Shown here: positions 5,640 through 9,224 of the stretch, piece after piece
Numbering within the stretch: the first letter of the stretch is position 1
Layout of the letters: every line of letters starts with the position of its first letter
Assembly (NCBI GenBank): GCA_022600215.1
Contig: JAHZKV010000006.1
Coordinates: forward strand, 1-9,224
Direction of reading: 5' to 3'
Origin: a bacterium
GTDB taxonomy: Bacteria > Chlamydiota > Chlamydiia > Chlamydiales > 2-12-FULL-49-11
Length of the DNA stretch: 9,224 bases
The notes under the pieces: model-generated
The model's database searches: none
What the model was told of the DNA's origin: nothing
The model's input: only the letters and a program-made list of their open reading frames with translations
Program-made: the position numbers and the translations under genes

Positions 5640-8459
5640 TTATAAAAATGCACCATTTTGTAAGAGCTCCTTGCTTTCCTTTACACGGGAGAGAAGATAG
5701 ATGCTTAAAGGCTCTTTCTCTAGGTGCTCGAGCAAATTTTTTGCTTTGCCTGAAAGCTCATAGCTCATAGCCATGTGCCCATCTTTTGCTTTGATGATTG
5801 CTTCCATGCGTAGCGTCTCTGCATCTATATATTTCATGTATCTGTCAAAGAGAGCTTTTTTCTCATTGCTACTTGCTATTTCCTGCAAATACTTTTGTGC
5901 AGCTGGATCTTTGCTATCGGTAAAATCTTCTCTGATTCTCCCTAGGAAGAAAAGGTATTTTACATGAGGTTGCTCGCTGCTTGTTACAATACCACGAATT
6001 TTTGCATATTCAAGGGCAGCTTCCAGATGCAGTGGTTCCGAAGAGGGGCTTTTTTTGATTTGAATATCTTTTAGCGAGCTTAAAATATCTAGCACATCAG
6101 CCGTATCCTCTTTTCGCTCATCTGTTGTAAGCTTTGCAAAAGCAAGGCGAAGGGCATTGAGTTTTGCATATTCTTGCACAAAAGTTCTTGGGCCTTTGTC
6201 GGTGCTTGCAAGAAAAGAGTAGATATCTAGAGCATCGCTTTTCTTTTCTAGCTCTTCATATGTTTTAGCAAGCTCAAATAGCGCTTCTTCTTTTGCTTCC
6301 CACTTGATACGTTTTTTCTCTGTTTGGTTTTCAATCAAAGATTTTAGTATTTGTATTTTTTTGTGTGGCTGACCTTTATTTCCAAGGAGCTTTGCATATT
6401 TGATTACTTCCCACTCTAAGAACGAGTGTTTATTGTCAATGGTCGTAAGGCTTCCCTCTTCTCCTTCTGCTAAGACACCTTCAAATAAAGAAAAACAGCG
6501 ATGGAACATCACATCATTTTCACTTTGCTTTGTTGCTACTGCATAGGTTTGTAGAGGCAAAGCTAGATCATCAAGGTAGGAGTTTGCAAGCCATAGTTGA
6601 TTTTCAAGCTTGATGTCTTTTTCACCAAGGGATAAGGCAGCAAATAGATGCTCTCGAGCTTTCTTGGTAAGCATGTCTTTGTTCTTTCCCTCATTTGCAA
6701 TGGTGAGGTAGGCGTTGAAGAGCTCTAAATGAAGAGCACTTTTCTTCGCTAGGGTTGGATCAAGTTGTATCGCTTTTTCTGCATTGGTGCAAAATAAGTC
6801 TACGGTATCGTTTCTTTTGTGATGGCAAAGAGCTATGAGCAGGTATGCTTCAGGGAGGTGTCCACTTTTTGGATGATCAAATACAAAAGTTCCTAGCTGT
6901 GATAGAGCGCCATCATATTTTTGAAGCTCGTAGGAGAGCTTCCCTTGTAAGAACAGACACTCCTCTTTTTCCCTTGCATCTAGTACCTCTGCGTGTGTCA
7001 TGATGGTATCAAGGTCTTGCAAGAACTCTTTCTTAGAATAGCTTTGCTGCTTATTATCTTGCTCTGATTTTAATAGATTGAGCGCAGATGATAAAAGGTA
7101 TTTCCATGCAACTGGGCTATGACTGCTCTCTTCATATTTTTGAGTGAAGGATTGTAGCGTCTTTTTGGCAAGGCTCCAGTTTTGATTGTTGTATGCAACT
7201 AGACCATATTCCAGCTGAAGGACTTCTTGATTTTTGATATTATGCTTTCCCTTGACTAACTTAGTAAGGATGCCTTCAGCTTCACGTGCTTTTCCTTCTT
7301 CCTTCAGCATCATTGCATGGATAAAAATTGCTTGGGAGAGCTCTGGGTCATTTGGAAATTCACTTGCAAGCTTCTCTAACATCGTGCGGTACGTTTTTTC
7401 ATTTTTTAAGAACTGCGCTGTCGATAGTTGCATTAAAATAGCATTGCGTTGCTCATCTTTTGTTCCTTGGCCAAAGGCAATGAATGACTCTAGATGAGTG
7501 TTTGCCTTTTCATATTCTTTTTGTGCAAAATGACTTCTTGCTACGATGTACTCAAGCGTTGCTCGCTTTTCATCTCCTGCTAAGGATAGTACTTCGTCAT
7601 AACCTTTGATTACTTGGCCGAACTGCTCTTCACTGAAGTAGAGAATCAATCTGTTTATTGCGGCATCTTTACATTTTTCGCCAGAAAGGGCCATTACTTT
7701 TGAAAAGGTATCAATTGCTGCGGCTTTGTTAAATTCTGCTTGTGCAAGTGCTGCATGGAAAAGGAGTTCTTCCTCTCTGTCTGGATGCTTTCCTGCAAGC
7801 TCTAAAAAGAAAGTAGCAGCTTTATCATGTGCTCCCTGAATACGGTAGATTTCTGCTAGAGCAAAAGTGGTGGGATTGTGAAAGGATGAGTTGAGTATCT
7901 TTTCATATAGTGGGAGAGCTTTGTTAAAGCGGGTATTTTTTTTGTCGCCATCGGTAAGATGGAGAGCGGAGCGAAAATATCCTTCCGCAACTAAAAAGTA
8001 GAGCTCATCTTTTCTATCTACTAGCTCTTTTGTCATTTTAGTTACAAATGGCAACCCTGCATCTACAAGATCTTCGTATTGCTCTAGCTCGTAGTAACAT
8101 TGCATGGTATTGATCACAAATTTTTGTGATACCTTTGGATTTCGAATATTTTGATAGGCAGAAAGAGCTTCTTGATATTTGCCTTCTTGGATGAGAATAT
8201 CTCCTAAGTTGCCGTAAAGCTCATCACAAAATTCACTATTTTTATGTGTCTTATGAAATTTGTGTATCTCTTTTTTTACCATTTGGTAATCTTCATCTTT
8301 CCAAAACTCGGTAATTCTTCGAAGCACAAAACCTTCCTCTTGGGAGAGTCCTTCATAGGAGGAAGCTCCGCTTGCAAATAGGTTTTGCAGAGAAAGGCAT
8401 GCAAAAATTGCAAAGGTAGAAGTGGCTTTATTCTTTTTAAAAGAGTGAAAAAATGTCAT
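5640..8459 (-). CDS. Exported TPR-repeat scaffold protein, 939 aa
   Basis: The N-terminus (KKNK, then a hydrophobic stretch at about 13-29 ending LFASGASS) is a signal peptide with a plausible cleavage near residue 30. The rest is almost wholly alpha-helical and reads as tandem TPR units. The clearest are at about 79-108 (YGNLGDILIQEGKYQEALSAY), 305-325, 380-402, 415-440, 505-530, 537-565 and 725-750, the last with the TPR-like ALFELAKTYEELEKKSDALDIY. The early repeats recall BamD/YbgF-type periplasmic TPR proteins in style. TPR arrays bind other proteins, so a scaffold outside the cytoplasm is inferred; no enzyme motif was seen. It is the first gene of a tight cluster with the VWA gene 12 bases downstream, so the VWA protein is the obvious candidate partner. 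Two TATAAT boxes lie upstream. The Shine-Dalgarno is weak (GGGA, 4 bases before ATG), but the signal peptide fixes the start. Confidence 0.85.
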   Translation of the reverse strand: MTFFHSFKKNKATSTFAIFACLSLQNLFASGASSYEGLSQEEGFVLRRITEFWKDEDYQMVKKEIHKFHKTHKNSEFCDELYGNLGDILIQEGKYQEALSAYQNIRNPKVSQKFVINTMQCYYELEQYEDLVDAGLPFVTKMTKELVDRKDELYFLVAEGYFRSALHLTDGDKKNTRFNKALPLYEKILNSSFHNPTTFALAEIYRIQGAHDKAATFFLELAGKHPDREEELLFHAALAQAEFNKAAAIDTFSKVMALSGEKCKDAAINRLILYFSEEQFGQVIKGYDEVLSLAGDEKRATLEYIVARSHFAQKEYEKANTHLESFIAFGQGTKDEQRNAILMQLSTAQFLKNEKTYRTMLEKLASEFPNDPELSQAIFIHAMMLKEEGKAREAEGILTKLVKGKHNIKNQEVLQLEYGLVAYNNQNWSLAKKTLQSFTQKYEESSHSPVAWKYLLSSALNLLKSEQDNKQQSYSKKEFLQDLDTIMTHAEVLDAREKEECLFLQGKLSYELQKYDGALSQLGTFVFDHPKSGHLPEAYLLIALCHHKRNDTVDLFCTNAEKAIQLDPTLAKKSALHLELFNAYLTIANEGKNKDMLTKKAREHLFAALSLGEKDIKLENQLWLANSYLDDLALPLQTYAVATKQSENDVMFHRCFSLFEGVLAEGEEGSLTTIDNKHSFLEWEVIKYAKLLGNKGQPHKKIQILKSLIENQTEKKRIKWEAKEEALFELAKTYEELEKKSDALDIYSFLASTDKGPRTFVQEYAKLNALRLAFAKLTTDERKEDTADVLDILSSLKDIQIKKSPSSEPLHLEAALEYAKIRGIVTSSEQPHVKYLFFLGRIREDFTDSKDPAAQKYLQEIASSNEKKALFDRYMKYIDAETLRMEAIIKAKDGHMAMSYELSGKAKNLLEHLEKEPLSIYLLSRVKESKELLQNGAFL

Positions 8460-8485
8460 AGTATTCCCAGATTTTTTTGTGTCTG

Positions 8486-8513
8486 ATTATACAAAGGAAA
8501 TATTATACGACAA
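8486..8513 (-). promoter_or_regulatory. Promoter region of the TPR-VWA-rsmD cluster, twin TATAAT boxes
   Basis: On the complement strand two perfect TATAAT hexamers lie at 8507-8502 and 8491-8486, 16 bases apart. The proximal one has TTGTCG (8513-8508, four of six) as a -35 at 16 bases, overlapping the distal TATAAT by no base. It would start transcription near 8479, about 20 bases before the ATG at 8459. The distal box has only TTCTTA near 8529-8524 as a poor -35, and that falls in an inverted repeat. The boxes are clear, but which one is used is not known. Confidence 0.5.
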
Positions 8514-8519
8514 ATAGTT

Positions 8520-8541
8520 TTTTTAAGAAGTCTCTTAAAAA
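8520..8541. repeat. Perfect 9-bp inverted repeat in the intergenic gap
   Basis: TTTTTAAGA and TCTTAAAAA are exact inverted copies around a 4-base centre (AGTC on the plus strand). Only one pair is G-C. It lies 36 bases beyond the stop of the right-hand TPR gene and overlaps the -35 region of the distal TATAAT box. Reading on the minus strand it is not followed by a T-run, so it is a weak terminator candidate. A regulator binding site is the alternative. Confidence 0.5.
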
Positions 8542-8577
8542 CAGAATTTTGTTATTTTGAGATGTTTTTTTTGTTTG

Positions 8578-9224
8578 TTAGAAGTGGTAATGAGAGAGTA
8601 AATTTTTTGCATAAAGTGCGTCTAATTTACGTAGAAGGTTGTATATTTTTAGGCCGGAAGCTGTCTTGTGATGAAGAAAGTAGAGATATCCTAGACGGTA
8701 GAGGATCTCTTTGTCATCAGCAACCTTTTCAATTAGGAGCTCATATTCGCTCATCTCTTCTTCTGTCTTATCAAATTGACGATAAAGAGTAGCAAGCTCT
8801 ACTACTGCCCATGTTTCATTGCCGGAGAGCTCTTTTACAATTTGCAGCTCTTCTACAGCTAACGTGTAGTATTTTTCTTGCTCTGCTTCTATTTCCCCTC
8901 GTTTAAAGAAGGTGCTAAAAGTAAACGCTTTTTCTAGATGCTTCCCTGTAGGTTTTTTATACGCAGCAGATAAGGTCGCATATGTTTTAGACAAAGAAGA
9001 ATGAAATTCTCCATCGCAGGCAGCATCTGCTAGGATGAAGGAATGCTCTTTAAGTGAAAATTCTAATACCTTTTCTTGTAAGTAGAGGACATCGCCATAA
9101 TGAAAATAGAGGATAAAAGATAAGATATTTTCATTTGCAAAGGTGAAAGGGGGGATCTTTAAATAGAAGAGCTCTTGGGTAAGGAGGGAATCAGAGAGCT
9201 CTCTCATACACTCAGCGATTGCAA
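8578..9224 (-). CDS. TPR-type helical protein, 5' end outside the window
   Basis: The frame is open to the right edge of the window. The ATG at 9207 has no convincing Shine-Dalgarno, and five more sense codons (AIAEC) precede it, so the real start probably lies upstream and the product is longer than the 214 residues visible. The visible part is helical. Its second half contains two or three TPR-like units: LAVEELQIVKELSGNETWAV, then VELATLYRQFDKTEEEMSEY, then EILYRLGYLYFLHHKTASG. I see no signal peptide in the visible part and no enzyme motif. Being on the same strand and 118 bases upstream of the exported TPR gene, it may belong to the same functional group, but the gap carries its own promoter boxes. 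Chaperone-like TPR proteins are one alternative. The specific function is unknown. Confidence 0.75.
   Translation of the reverse strand, partial: AIAECMRELSDSLLTQELFYLKIPPFTFANENILSFILYFHYGDVLYLQEKVLEFSLKEHSFILADAACDGEFHSSLSKTYATLSAAYKKPTGKHLEKAFTFSTFFKRGEIEAEQEKYYTLAVEELQIVKELSGNETWAVVELATLYRQFDKTEEEMSEYELLIEKVADDKEILYRLGYLYFLHHKTASGLKIYNLLRKLDALYAKNLLSHYHF

Noticed and set aside
8520..8541. Inverted repeat as an intrinsic terminator of the right-hand TPR gene
   Set aside because: The stem has one G-C pair and no T-run follows on the minus strand, so it is listed as a repeat instead.
9205..9207. ATG as the true start of the right-hand TPR gene
   Set aside because: The frame stays open to the window edge and no good Shine-Dalgarno precedes this ATG, so the gene is treated as 5' partial.

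Overview
The window is AT-rich (by eye about 60% A+T) and densely coded, almost all on the minus strand. Only one gene (1461-1901) reads on the plus strand. No rRNA, tRNA, insertion sequence, CRISPR array or phage gene was seen, and no gap between genes exceeds about 140 bases. Several features fit an intracellular, envelope-specialised bacterium: the base composition, short exported proteins without clear families, a small protein with paired hydrophobic lobes resembling chlamydial Inc proteins, a large exported von Willebrand factor A (VWA) protein and long exported TPR proteins. My best guess is a Chlamydiae member of the environmental, amoeba-associated kind. This rests on overall resemblance, not on a diagnostic marker gene; only rsmD has a firm family name.

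Layout in transcription order from the right edge: a TPR protein runs off the window (8578-9224, minus). It is followed by a 118-base regulatory-looking gap with two perfect TATAAT boxes and a 9-bp inverted repeat. A compact minus-strand cluster follows: a 939-residue exported TPR protein (5640-8459), a 1057-residue exported VWA protein (2454-5627) and rsmD (1880-2446), with gaps of only 12 and 7 bases. The stop of rsmD overlaps the 3' end of the convergent plus-strand gene (1461-1901), a 146-residue membrane protein with a Cys/His-rich tail. Divergent from that gene, a good sigma70-like promoter (1353-1381) drives a second minus-strand unit: a 403-residue single-span membrane protein of unknown function (110-1321), then the first 29 codons of another exported protein that starts at a TTG (88 downward) and leaves the window at the left edge.

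The most notable element is the TPR-VWA pair. Both products carry N-terminal export signals, and the genes lie 12 bases apart. VWA domains commonly mediate metal-dependent protein contacts and TPR proteins act as scaffolds, so an envelope or periplasmic complex is a reasonable hypothesis. The long VWA-free N-terminal half of the VWA protein is unusual and unexplained. The rsmD gene at the end of the cluster is probably only co-transcribed, because its product modifies 16S rRNA in the cytoplasm.
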